DNA from: Pseudogymnoascus destructans
Lineage: Eukaryota > Ascomycota > Leotiomycetes > Thelebolales > Thelebolaceae
Reading direction: 5' to 3'
Assembly (NCBI RefSeq): GCF_001641265.1
Contig: NW_020167524.1
Coordinates: 1,302,001 to 1,366,000, forward strand
Length of the DNA stretch: 64,000 bases
Made by a program: the position numbers and the translations under genes. Below the pieces are notes generated by a model. That model was not told where the DNA came from. It worked only from the letters and a program-made list of their open reading frames with translations, and made no database searches. Positions 1 to 10,874 of the stretch are shown here, one piece after another (the first letter of the stretch is position 1; each line of letters begins with the position of its first letter).

Positions 1-1842
1 TGTATCAGAGGCAGAAAGATGATGACACACTTGACTCCGAGAGCCGCAAGGCCCTTGTGGAGGAGAGACGGAGTTATATCCGCAAAGGTTTGTGCTTATT
101 GGACGCTCCTATAGAAGAAGACGCCAGCGATAGCAGCGGAGCTAGTTCTAGCTCCGCGATATTCAGGCATAATACGCGCAGATTACAAAGTATTCAATGG
201 GAATTTATCAAGAAAAGCCCCATTACATCTGGCTTACCCGCACCGAGCTCGCCGGAGTTCCAGAAGATGCACTCTCTGGACTTGAAACCGGGACTGGGGA
301 GTTGGACGGCAAGTTGATGCTGGATTTAAATGGCATACAGGCTAGATGGATGTTAACTGTGGCGAGCTCGCCGGCTACGAGACAGAATATTTATTTGGAG
401 AGTAGACGGATGGTAAGTTAGGACATCGGTTTTGTAGCGCGATCTAACACTCATACCACCACAGGCAAAAGAAAACATCCCCCTATTCCACGAAGCAATC
501 CAACTGCGCCACCAATCCGCCCACCTCCTAGGCTACCCAAGCCACCTCGCATTTAAAGTAGATCTCACAATGGCCAAAACTCCCTCCGCCGTGACGAATC
601 TCCTAACCAACCTTCGCGATCTTGTCATCCGCCACTTACCAGCCGATCTCTCCTGCACCTCAAAAGCGCTGATCCCGCAGCCCAAGACCAGCCAAATAGC
701 GAGGTTATACTTTGGTCCGATATCCCTATTATACCCGTCTGTATGAGGAACAGAATTACCCGGTCGACCAGGCACAGATCGCTGAATACTTCCTCCTTTT
801 AGAGACGTTGTCTAAGATGCTCGCTTTGTTCGGCAAACTTCTTGGGTTTGAGTTCATTGAGCTTACAAAGCGTGATGATAACTCAATTGCTGAGCAGGTG
901 GAACATGGTCTCATCTGGCAGCCCAACGTACTCCTCTACAGCGTCTGGAACGACTCCCGCGAAGGCGGGGAACCAGCAGGATACCTATATCTCGACCTGC
1001 ACCCCCGCCCCGGCAAGGTCGGCGGCTCCCAATGCCGCCCCCTCCAGCTCGGATTCTCCCTCCCATCCCGCCAACACCGTCACTACCCCTCAACGGTGCT
1101 GCTAACCAACTTCACTAGACCTTCCCCAGGAAAGCCGTCCCTGCTCCAGCACTCCGACGTAATCCTCCTCTTCCACGAGCTCGGTCACGGTATCCACGAC
1201 CTCTCCGGCCGGTGCACGTACACTATTTTCCACGGCGCCGAAACGGTAGTAGATTTTTCCGAGGAGCCGTCGCAGATGTTGGAAAATTGGTGTTGGGATG
1301 TCAGCGCTCTCAAGGTTTTGGGCATTATGACGGGGGTGAGGTTACGGGATGATGTGATTGACTCGTTGCTGAGAACTAGAGTTGTTCTTTCAGCTGTGAA
1401 AATCATGCCGCAGTTGAGGATGACGGTTTTTGATGGGGCTGTGCATTCTGAAGTTGCAGGAGGGGGGGATTGATGTAGCCAAGATCTATGCGGAGTGTGA
1501 TGGGCTGGGTGGGATTGGAAGTGTTGGGGATGAGTAAGGAACCCCTATCTTTCGTAGGCTCGCGGGGAACTGATGAACGAAACTATAGATACGGCTATGC
1601 AACGTACAGACACCTCTTTACTGGTAGCGATGCGGGGATGTACGGATATATCTGGTCGAAACTTCTGGCTATAGATATGTTTGATGCTGTCTTCAAAAAT
1701 GATCCTCTAGATGGCAAGCGGGGAGGAGATACAGGCCTATGGTTCTTGAGAAAGGGGGAGCCAAGATGAGATGGAGACGCTCGTTCAGTTTCTTGGTTGG
1801 AGGCAGACTCCTGAGGCATTCAATAAGTCACTAGGCCTGGAG
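1..1842 (+). pseudogene. M3-family metallopeptidase (thimet oligopeptidase/saccharolysin-like), frameshifted and 5'-cut
   Basis: The reading resembles the M3 zinc oligopeptidases, cytosolic enzymes that cleave short peptides. The zinc motif HELGHGIHD is present near 1178-1202, followed by an EEPSQMLENWCW block that matches the family. Upstream stretches (ELAGVPEDAL near 250, HLLGYPSHLAF near 520) and downstream ones (DAGMYGYIWSKLLA near 1630, ETLVQFLGWRQTPEAF near 1770) keep the family order. They lie in different frames: shifts are needed near 215, 710, 1470 and 1765. One GTAAGT...CAG intron at 414-464 is plausible. The 5' end lies outside the window. Sequencing error could explain one shift but hardly four, so I call a decayed gene. 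The shorter frames on both strands inside it are shadows. Confidence 0.8.
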
Positions 1843-2195
1843 TAAGTTCAAAGCCGTATTTATCCTGCGGAGTAGACCAAAAATGTGGCAACAGTAGTAG
1901 CCCCCATCTCAAAATAAGGGACTTAGACTTGTTCACTTTTGCACGGCTCAGTTGTACCAGTGAGAAGTTAAGTATTATATACTACGCCCGATCATGGATC
2001 CATGCAGGGTCTCAATAGTGAATTATTGCAAGATCCCCCACCACTTCTCCACCAACCCTCTTGGGAAATCACTGAAGAACTATCTAAGTCTTCTCTTCCA
2101 CAAATTGACATCTAGTCAACAAAGCAACCCCTATGTACAAACGTCGCGTTCGAGTCTATAGTTTCTACCCATCCCCAGCTCAGCTGGCCCCTCTC
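1843..2195. other. Spacer between convergent 3' ends
   Basis: This gap lies between the 3' end of the peptidase relic and the 3' end of the aspartic protease gene. I see no open frame, RNA gene or repeat of note. Confidence 0.6.
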
Positions 2196-3578
2196 TTATA
2201 CAGAGCTCGACAGATCCTTATTAGCCCACCCCATCGTGTTGTCTCCGCCGTCGAAAACAACAAACTGGGCCTTCAGCGCCACGTCTCCGAAGATGCTGAA
2301 TCCGAGACCATCACTGCTTTGAATCCCGCCAAAGCACGTCGCCTTTGTGATCGCGACGTAGTTCATGAAGTGGCCGGGGATGACGCCGCGGTACTCCTCG
2401 ACACCGAAGGTGAAGCTCGGCAGGGTGGTGTTGCAGGGGAACGTGTAGCCGCCCTGGAGAGCATCGAACTTGGCGCCGCGTACTGCCGACCAGTAGATGC
2501 CGACCATGTCGCTTGGCAGGAGGAGCAGGCTAGTTCCGGTATCGGCGATGGCGTACCAGCTGCTGGCGTTGAAGCTCGAGTTGCCGACTTGGAATCCGGA
2601 GGGGTTGAAGCCCCAGAAGCCGCGCGATCTATCGACTGGCGTGTACTCGATCTCTCCGGTGTGCTCCGACTCATTGATGTATCCGAAGTCGTAACTCCCA
2701 GCAGCCTGCTTCATCAGGTTGACGGTGAATAGAGGGCTTGCGAGGTCATTCATGGCATTCTCGAAGAAAGTCTTCTGTTGCACCGGTTGCACGGTGTTGA
2801 TGGTGCCGAAGGCAAGTCCGAGAAGACCGGAGGAAGCAGCGTCAGCCTGGAAGGAGGAAGAGACTTGTTGGGCAGACTCAACAGCCTGAGACTGAACAGT
2901 TACGCCGCCAATGGAAACGACATCCGTGTAGACGATGCCGGACGATGCGCTTCGATCGCCATAGGTGATATTCCAGGTTGCCCCTTCCATCTTCTTCGAA
3001 GTAGAGCTGAGGGTTGGGTTGTACTCGGCTTGGCCATTTTGCTGGTTCTCAGGCGTCTCGTTGGTGTTCACCCAGAGGTCTGCGGAGCCGGTATCAAAGT
3101 TGAGGTTGACTGTTTGTGGTGGTGTGCCTATTTGAACTGGGGACAAATATTCACGATCATAAGCTTCTGGGATTGACTCAACCGTGCCTGTAAGAAGTGT
3201 AAGTTTTGTGGTACAGATATGATATAAAGCTGAATACTAACCGAAGTTGACGTTCGAGGCGTTAAGAGGCGCTGAGACGCCATCTGTGCCCTGAAGGCGT
3301 CCAACAATGCCAGCGATGGCGTTGGCGAGCTGATTCGGGAAAAGAACATTGAACTTCTTGTACGTCTTTGCTAACTCGACGGGGCCGGAATTTGCGGTGC
3401 GCTTGTAGTTTGGGTTATGGCGTTGGTTGATTTTGAAGGTTGAGCCGCCGAGGACAAGCGGTCCCTTCCGGTGGTGCTTGGAGAACTTGGTCTTGTGTCT
3501 TGGAGATGCATCAACACCCCATGCTGTGAGAGACAGTACCAGCAAAACTGCTGAAAGCAACTTAATGAATGTGTGCAT
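2196..3578 (-). CDS. Secreted pepsin-like aspartic endopeptidase (A1 family)
   Basis: Exons are 3578-3242 and 3187-2196, split by a 54-base intron (GTTAGT...TACAG); joining at N-F-G|T-V-E keeps the frame and gives about 442 residues. The first 24 or so residues form a signal peptide (hydrophobic core LLSAVLLVLSLTAWG, then DASP). A basic propeptide follows up to about residue 110. The mature enzyme has both catalytic aspartates: FDTGSADLWV in the N-lobe and IADTGTSLLLLP in the C-lobe. SPVQIGTPPQ before the first motif is the usual A1 lead-in. Several N-x-S/T sites fit secretion. It should degrade protein outside the cell at acidic pH, as aspergillopepsin/endothiapepsin relatives do. The start is the first ATG of a frame that opens directly into the signal peptide. 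No damage is visible. Confidence 0.93.
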
Positions 3579-4489
3579 CTTGTTCTGCTTCGGAATACAG
3601 ACAGATGGCGTGGTAAGGAGCGGCTAAACCAAAGGAGTGTATGGCAAGCAATGTTGCGGAATGAAGGAATATAGCGAAAGAGACCCGGAAAGGAAGATAC
3701 AAAAGCTCAGGAATTGGAATTGAAGACTACCAACAGCCTTAACAGGGATTAGGTGGGAAAGAAACACCTGCAGCATGAAAAAGAGTGGATGAAGTGGGGG
3801 AAACGGGTGACTTGGAGATCGGCAAGGCTATGTATGGGGGGGGAGGTAGATTGGAGGAGGCTCCATATGTGAGAGGTTAAATTAATTCTTCAAAGTACAG
3901 GCATGAGGGAGCAAAAACAGCAAGTGCGATCGAGCACGGCAAGTAAGATCGAGCACGGTAAGTAGGATCAAGCTGTCTGCATGGATTAGAGGCCAGGCAT
4001 TACGAAACAGAGTGATAACACAACAACATTTTGAGGGTAGAGTAAGAGCCAACCCAGCTACACCACCTCAATGGAGTAGTTGGCCGCCCAGTGTATCCCA
4101 ATTAACCCAAGTTCCTCGTTGTCAGGTTGGTGCGGCAGTCGGTTTTGTGAGAACTGATCGCCGTCATACGCAGTAGATGCCTGTATAACAGGAAGAGAGG
4201 CTTGTCCTCCCCTTCCCCCTATCCCAGACATGGCGTCCAGCAAACGACGAGCAGTTAAATCTGAAGAGGAGAAAAGAAAGCCCAAGGTATCAACTGGCAG
4301 CTCAAAGAAGGCGTAGATCCCTCTCCTTGTGAGCAATATGTGGTCAGCTGATATCGTCCAGGTGATGTTAACAGCACAATCATGACACTCTGTCAATGGT
4401 GATTTTGTTATGAGTCATTAATTTCCGTATTGATATCCGTCACGACCGCGCACCTGAATCCGAATTCACCCATTCCCAGCATCCCACAC
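3579..4489. other. Intergenic: protease promoter and 3' flank of the HMG-box gene
   Basis: The stretch upstream of the protease contains a short direct repeat near 3925-3970 (cgagcacggcaagtaagat and a close second copy). A 112-codon minus-strand frame at 4058-4396 has no recognisable domain and no supporting splice or start context, so I do not call it. Nothing else stands out. Confidence 0.5.
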
Positions 4490-5421
4490 CTAATGCCGCT
4501 CCCCCTCCCCACTCTCCTCACCCATCTCCACATCCTCCGCCTCCGCCGCAACATCCGCATCCGCATCCGCATCCGCATCCGCATCCGCATCCGCATCCGC
4601 ATCCGTATCATCCCCCTCAGCCAACCTCTTCTTATCCCTACTCTGCGCCTCCTCCCACCCCTCATACTCGCCCTCCTCAAACCTGCGACAATAATCGCCC
4701 TGCTTCTCCGAACCCAAGTTCGTCCATTTCCTCGCCAGGTCTTGGTCGACATCATATGTTCCCTCTTTGATCTTCTCCCTGTTCGCTACGAGGAGAACGG
4801 AGCGCATGGACTTCACGAACACGTCGAAGCCGCTGCGCGGTTGTCGTGGAGCTGAGGTGCCGTTGGCTTGCGAGGAACGGGTAGTTGATGCCCCGGCCGC
4901 AGCGGCGTTGGATGGGTTGGATGCTGAGCGGCCGTTTGCAGAGCCAGCGAAAGAGGCCTGACGCGATCCATTCCCATGCGACAGCCCTGACGCAGCATCA
5001 GGCTGATCCTGCAGGAAATCGGGTGCACGTCTTCCGCGTTTCGTTCTTAGAGGTTTCTCCTTCGGCTATAGCTAAACATTAGTCTCTTTGTTCTTCTTTC
5101 TTCTCTCCCAAGAAAGAAGGTAGGGCGACATACCGTAGGCGGAGGGCTGGGACTGCCATCTGAGTCTTCGACGTTTGTAGAGGTGCGCTTGGCGAGCTGT
5201 TCGAGGAGGAAGGCGCGCTCGAGACGCATCTTTTCGATTCCGCGGCGCATGCGAAGGAGGCGGATTCTAGAGGCGTCGTTGGCTTCTTCGACGGTCTTTA
5301 TGCGGTGACGGAGTTGGATGCATTTTCGGCGGTAGGCCTCTTCCACGGAGGGTGGGAGGGTTGGAGGGGGAACGCCGGCTGCTGGTTGATAATTAGCTTG
5401 GGAGGTTCGTTTTGAAGGCAT
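4490..5421 (-). CDS. HMG-box chromatin protein, possibly an Nhp10-like INO80 subunit
   Basis: Exons are 5421-5134 and 5065-4490; the 68-base intron uses GTATGT and CTATAG, and the junction P-P-T|P-K-E is in frame, giving 287 residues. Residues about 25-75 are a basic coiled coil (EEAYRRKCIQLRHRI...ERAFLLEQLAKR). A Ser/Ala-rich linker follows, then an HMG-box-like segment (GFDVFVKSMRSVLL...WTNLGSEKQGDYCRRFEEGEYEGW). The tail is strongly acidic with a run of Asp-Ala pairs encoded by a hexanucleotide repeat. A coiled coil, single HMG box and acidic tail fit fungal Nhp10-type proteins, which bind DNA within the INO80 remodeller. The HMG assignment is read from sequence; the Nhp10 identity is inference. 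It shares a 475-base divergent promoter with SEY1. Confidence 0.75.
4551..4610. repeat. Hexanucleotide microsatellite (catccg)n coding for Asp-Ala repeats
   Basis: About nine near-perfect tandem copies of a 6-bp unit lie inside the HMG-box gene. Read on the minus strand they give alternating Asp-Ala. Six-base steps keep the frame, so copy-number change would alter only the length of the acidic tail. Confidence 0.9.
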
Positions 5422-5896
5422 TGCGATATCGCAGAGCTGTGCGGCGTCTGATCAAGTGAAGAGACAAACGGGGCGTGATGGTCTCTTGCGATTTGCCCAG
5501 CCTTTGTTGCGATCGTAGCAAAGGGATGAAAGTCACTCACCAGGAGGGAGCACCATCGTGCCAATGTTTTTGCTTGGGAGCGACTATAATGCGGATAGTC
5601 AATCGTGCATGCGGTGAGGTGAGTGGATATGGCTGGAGGGTAGCTAGGATTTGCGTCGATAACAATGATGATGGCTATCACATCGAGTTCGGAAGTACGT
5701 ACCTTCTGAACGCAACGTGTTGCGCACGCACCCATACCGTGTCATTTCAAAGTTCCTCAACGTCACTTGCTCTAGCCGTACTACAGTATTACCTTGCTCT
5801 GTTTTGTTTGAGTCGGCATTGAGAATAGTAATTATCTCCCACACTCCTTGCCCCCCTCTATTGGCGGCACAATAGAAAGGCTTCCGCCTGCGAGCT
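5422..5896. promoter_or_regulatory. Divergent promoter region, HMG-box gene and SEY1
   Basis: The 475 bases between the two start codons must hold both 5' regions. I see no clear TATA box. Small open frames that overlap the ends of both genes are taken as chance. Confidence 0.45.
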
Positions 5897-8737
5897 ATGT
5901 CGCCCCCGAGCAACGCCGTCACAAACTCCCCACGTCGTCCTTCAGCTGCTTCAAGAGCCACCGCACCCTCGGTTATGACAATGAATGACCACTTTGCTGC
6001 CGTCGGCGATGCGCCGACTAAGGAGCAGTATGAGCATGGCATACAGGTTATAGACGATGAGAAGGAGTACAAGTATGCGCCGCGAAGCACCCTGGCGACC
6101 TGCAGAACTGACCTCATGGTAGTCCGAATCTCAATACCTTTCTCCAGCAAACCGGCACGGCGCAAGCTGGCTTCAATTACCACCTTATTTCCGTCTTTGG
6201 CTCCCAGTCGACGGGAAAGTCGACGCTTCTCAACTACCTATTTGGAACGGCCTTTGGTGTAATGTCCGAGAGCGAGCGCAGACAGACTACGAAGGGAATA
6301 TGGATGTCCAAGAACAAGCGCGAATCGGACAACGGAGGAGCGCACAAGATGGCTGAGAACATCTTGGTCATGGATGTGGAGGGCACGGATGGCCGAGAAA
6401 GAGGGGAGGACCAGGACTTCGAGAGGAAAAGCGCATTATTCGCCCTGGCGACTAGCGAAGTCCTGATAATCAATATTTGGGAGCACCAGGTTGGTCTATA
6501 CCAGGGCGCGAATATGGGACTTTTGAAGACGGTCTTTGAAGTCAACCTACAGCTGTTTTTGAAGGATAAGCAGTAAGTTCAAAAACACCCCCTTTAAATG
6601 CTCTGAAACTGACGATTCAGGGCCAACCCCCGCTCACTCCTGTTCTTCGTTATTCGTGACCATATCGGGACAACCCCTCTCTCAAATTTACAACAAACAC
6701 TTATTCAGGATCTCACCAAAATATGGTCCTCTCTCTCGAAGCCTAAGGGACTCGAAAAATCACGTATAGAAGACTACTTCGACTTCGCTTTTGCAGCGCT
6801 ACCACACAAGATCCTACAGCCAGAGAAGTTTGAGGAAGAGGTACTCAAGTTAGGGACGAGATTTAGAGCAGGCCACCGCGTCTCGAGACCTGATGATTCC
6901 CACACGGACCAGGAACTTGAAGGCGGTGTCTTCCTCCCAGAATACCACAGGCGCATCCCCGCAGACGGCTTCTCAGTATACGCTTCAGGCGTATGGGAGC
7001 AGATCGTGCATAACAAAGACCTTGATCTCCCAACCCAGCAAGAGCTCCTCGCACAGTTCCGTTGCGACGAGATTGCACGAGAAGTTCTTGTAGCCTTCGA
7101 CGAGATCATCGCTCCCCTAGAAGAGAAGCAGGCGGAAGGTACTAGGCTTGGTAACTTGATCGTTATTGCTGAGCTTGGAATAAGTGGTCTCAAGGCAAGG
7201 TCTGCTGCCGTTAAGGCATTCGAGGCAGAGGCAAGCCGTTACCACAAGGGTGTCTACTCGCGCAAGCGTGTGGAACTCGAATCTAAAATCGACACTCGCC
7301 TGAAGGCCCTGTACCATGACCAACTCTCTGCCGTGCACAAGGCGGGCGTCAAGTCGTTCAGCGACGCCGTCGGAGATGCCGTCAAGATCGGGCAGAAGAA
7401 GGGCGCCTCATACGAGTTTGCGGAGATTGTGGACAAGGAGAAGACCAAGGCGCTGGAGACTTTTGAGGTCGAAGCAAAGAGCCTGGCCGTCCCTGGCGTT
7501 CCATGGGCCAACTTCAAGCAACAGTACAAGCTTTTCGGAAAAGAGCTTGACGAAGTTAGCGCGCGCTTACGGCGAGAGGAAATGCGCCGACTGGCAACCC
7601 GGATAGAACGCTGGGTTAAGTCTCGCCTTGGTGAATCAGTGGGCTTGGAATTCAACAAGATCGGTTCCGGCCGTGGTGGTTCTGGTGCGCCCGAAGAGGG
7701 AACTAAGCCTACCGAGAAGGACCTCTGGGACCGGATATGGACCCTCTTCATTTCGACAGTCAAAGAAGCCGAGACGCGATTCCTCGACCGTGCTCAAAGC
7801 TTCGACGCCAGCGAGTCCGAGAAAGAGGTCGGCCTGTGGCGCCTGAGGAGAAAATCGTGGGCGGTGCTGCGAGTGCGAATCGATGAAGAGGTGATGGAAG
7901 GTAATATTTTGCTTAAACTGAGAGAAAACTTCGAGGACAAGTTCCGCTACGACGATGCTGGCGTGCCCAGGATATGGAGACCAACAGACGATATCGAGGG
8001 TATCTACACCAAGGCACGTGAATCTACGCTAGCCCTCATCCCGTTATTGTCAAGATTCCGACTTGCAGAGAGCTATGCGCCGCCGCCGCTACCGGACTGG
8101 ATTGGGCATGCCCCTGATGCTGTGGTACCGGATGACGAGGAGGATTTAACCCCTATAGGCGGTGTGGACGAGGAAGAAGGCAAGAGCCTAGAGGAGGAGA
8201 TGACCGTGCTCAGTGAGGCAAAGCGACAAGATCTAGTTGTGAGGTTCAAGAAGATGGCAGACGGTGTCTACGTCGAGGCAAAGCGCAGTGCAATCGGCGG
8301 CGTGACACAGGTCCCGCTGTACTTCTGGGCCTTAATGGTTGCTCTCGGGTGGAACGAGATTGTGGCTGGTAAGTTCACACTGTATCCCCCCTGCATATCC
8401 GCAAACTAACGCGCCCGCAGTCATCCGCAATCCGATTTACTTCATCTTCCTGATCCTCGCCGGCATCGGCGCCTACGTGACGTACACGCTCAACCTCTGG
8501 GGCCCCATCATCAGGATGTCAAATGCGGCGGCGCAGCAGGCGCTGGACATTGGCAAGGAGCGCCTGCGCGATTTCCTGGAGTCGAATGATGCGGGGAGGC
8601 AGGCACTGAATATGGCGTCGGCGAAGGAGGATAGTGATAATATTAACTTGCAGTCTTTGGATAGCAGGGGGAGGAGGAAGGCGAGGATGGCGAGGGGGAA
8701 GGAGGAGGATGATAGTGAGGAGGAGATGGACTTGTAA
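5897..8737 (+). CDS. SEY1: Sey1/atlastin-type dynamin-like GTPase, ER membrane fusion
   Basis: Sey1 drives homotypic fusion of ER tubules and keeps the tubular network branched. Exons are 5897-6072, 6123-6572, 6621-8368 and 8421-8737, giving 896 residues, close to the family norm. The first intron ends at TGGTAG; this choice alone restores the conserved stretch EYNPNLNTFLQ before GFNYHLISVFG. The P-loop GSQSTGKST lies at about residues 85-93, and the switch/G3 region ILVMDVEGTDGRERGEDQDF follows. A long helical middle domain comes next. Two hydrophobic segments near residues 773-815 (VPLYFWALMVALGW and NPIYFIFLILAGIGAY) form the membrane hairpin, then a charged cytosolic tail ending EEEMDL. 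All key GTPase motifs are intact. Confidence 0.97.
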
Positions 8738-9075
8738 AGTTTTTGGATGGAGGTATGAAGTATGAAGTAATGCTGGATGGGATGGGGTGGGCGGCTGGGG
8801 GGAGAGGCGGAATTGTATGTAGTGGGGTTGACGAGGTAGATTAGGGACGTGATATTGTAAATGTTTTAACATAGATGAAGAGCCATCTAGCCAATACTAG
8901 ATTACTGATATTTATGTCTGTCTATACAGCTATTACACCGACTTCCGAAGGTAAAACCTGAATGTCCAGAAACTAGGCCTATCCTACTGTAAATTCCGTA
9001 ATATATAAACGCCCCCATCCGCAGTTCAACGCCAGTAGGAAAGTCATTTAGCCATACACATCTCAAACCCTCTTC
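8738..9075. other. Convergent 3' spacer between SEY1 and RNH201
   Basis: The two genes end 338 bases apart, tail to tail. The gap is AT-rich toward the middle and likely holds both poly(A) regions. No gene is visible. Confidence 0.5.
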
Positions 9076-10311
9076 TCAGAATGCTTCCACACCAGCCTTC
9101 CTACCGAACCAATTGCCAAGTTCGTCATCCGCCTTCTGCTCCTTTCCACTATCAGCACTGAAATAATCAGTAACCCGATGCGTGTCCTCATCCTCCTCCG
9201 CCGGCCAATCCACATGAGCCGCCATAGCCTTATTATCCTCCAACAAATCCTTAGTCGTCGACCAGGAAAAGCGGCATTCAGGGCCCCAGCCAAAAACCGG
9301 ATCGATATTACGCTTCAGCCAGGTCGAGCAACGAGCATCTGATGGATAGCCGGACCCCCAGTCTGCTTCGGGCGCTGGTTCGTCTTCGGAGTCACCCATT
9401 GTAACGTCTTCTTTGCCCGCGGCATCCTCGTTGGATCCACCATACGCCTCATACAGCACCTCCAGCGCCCTATCTCTCGTGACCTTCGCGCACACACTTG
9501 CCGCACTGACACACGGATACAAACTATCCGCCTTCTTCGCCACGGTAATAGACGCGGTAGGGAATATGCGCTCGAGCTTCTTCTGGTACGGGCCAGGCTG
9601 GCCAATGGTATCGATGTAGATTTCCCGCACATTGACGCCCATCTCGTAGACCGTCTTGATAAGGTGGATCGTGGCATCCATAGCTTGCTCGTTCAGGTTG
9701 TACATCGCGGGCCGCATCATATTGGCGGAGATTGCTCGTGCAGAGAGGACTGAGACGGCCCACCCGCAGTTATCGTAGAGGCTGCTTGGATCGGGGGATG
9801 TTTCGGGGGCGGGCGGCACGGTTGGGGTGCAGAGGGTCTCCATTAGCTGGGCGCGGAAGCCGGCGGTGAGGACTTTGGAGTCGTCGAAGTGGTGGGTTTT
9901 GGAGAGGAGAGGCGTGGAGAGGGGGACGGGGAGGTAGAATGCGCCGTAGACCATGGGACCGAGGACGGGACCCCGCCCGGCTTCGTCAACGCCGAGAGCG
10001 CATGGTGGTCCAGCGGGTGGTTTGGGTAGCGGAGTTGAGGATGAGGGGGCGGGCGCTGATGGTTCTTTTGGAGAAGGAGACGAGGATGAGGGGGCAGGTA
10101 GTGACGGTGCGATTGGGAGAAGGGATGGCGGGACTGGAGAGAAATGTGTGTATGATTCGCCGGAGAAAAGTGTAGTGTGGATGACTGAGGGAGGTGTGAA
10201 GATTATTGATTGCGAGGGCGCCTCGTTGTCCATATCTACATCAGTCTCATTTTGGGATTCGTTGGCCATGTTTGGTTGTTGTGGCAGAGTATTTCCTGGG
10301 TGGCTTTTCAA
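9076..10311 (-). CDS. RNH201: Ribonuclease H2 catalytic subunit A
   Basis: RNase H2 removes ribonucleotides embedded in DNA and the RNA part of RNA-DNA hybrids. The intronless frame encodes 411 residues. After a low-complexity Pro/Ser leader comes LGVDEAGRGPVLGPMVYGA with the first catalytic Asp-Glu (about residue 110), then HHFDDSKVL, REIYIDTIGQPGPYQKKL, and SLYPCVSAASVCAKVTRDRAL, all in the order of eukaryotic type 2 RNase H. GSGYPSDARCSTWL and the FSW segment complete the fold. The tail contains VTDYFSADS, reminiscent of a PCNA-interacting motif (inference). The start is uncertain: a second in-frame ATG lies at 10269 (MANESQ), 14 codons in, and the leader is not conserved enough to decide. 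There is an insertion of acidic residues near 285-305. Confidence 0.93.
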   Translation of the reverse strand: MKSHPGNTLPQQPNMANESQNETDVDMDNEAPSQSIIFTPPSVIHTTLFSGESYTHFSPVPPSLLPIAPSLPAPSSSSPSPKEPSAPAPSSSTPLPKPPAGPPCALGVDEAGRGPVLGPMVYGAFYLPVPLSTPLLSKTHHFDDSKVLTAGFRAQLMETLCTPTVPPAPETSPDPSSLYDNCGWAVSVLSARAISANMMRPAMYNLNEQAMDATIHLIKTVYEMGVNVREIYIDTIGQPGPYQKKLERIFPTASITVAKKADSLYPCVSAASVCAKVTRDRALEVLYEAYGGSNEDAAGKEDVTMGDSEDEPAPEADWGSGYPSDARCSTWLKRNIDPVFGWGPECRFSWSTTKDLLEDNKAMAAHVDWPAEEDEDTHRVTDYFSADSGKEQKADDELGNWFGRKAGVEAF

Positions 10312-10874
10312 TATATTTATTGAGTACTTGAATTGTCCCCATCACAGCCTTCAACATAAAACCGGGGTGACGCGCTTTGGACGACGCGACGAGCTGTGAG
10401 GCTGCATGACAGCCTCGTCGCAATCCATGCGAATGTTCAGTCACATATCACAAAGCAACAGCAAGATTTAACACCAAAATTGAAGGATACGATAGTTATT
10501 TAGTTTAATTGAAAGACATTCAACTGCACTGCCTTAATACACTGCTTTATCTTCTGTGGTGGGTTTCAATTGAGTTCTTTTACACTGGATGGTCTTTTTC
10601 TGTTTATGATGCCTGGTATGTGAGGTTTGCACCCTGTTGAGACCATTGTTGTTAACTGGCTATGACTTTATGAAATGCGACAACACTCCCTGCCAAATAG
10701 TTACATTTCACGATTACACTTTGGCAATCCGTCGTGGGCCAGTACAAAAAACGGCGCATAGAGGCTATTAGCTATAAAAGTTAATATACCAACAAAAGAA
10801 TCAACACAAGCTCGCGCTTCACAGCACCATCGCCACCGGTATTCAATCAACGCGCATCACGACGCGCCGACACC
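10312..10874. promoter_or_regulatory. Divergent 5' region between RNH201 and the CENP-C gene
   Basis: The 563 bases between the two start codons are AT-rich between 10440 and 10800. Pyrimidine-rich and cacgacgcgcc-type sequence lies just before the CENP-C ATG. I recognise no specific site. Confidence 0.45.

Noticed and set aside
2133..2732. 199-codon plus-strand frame
   Set aside because: It lies antisense to the catalytic C-lobe of the aspartic protease and has no domain; a shadow of GC-rich codons.
4058..4396. 112-codon minus-strand frame
   Set aside because: No homology I recognise, no splice or promoter context, in a spacer with repeats.
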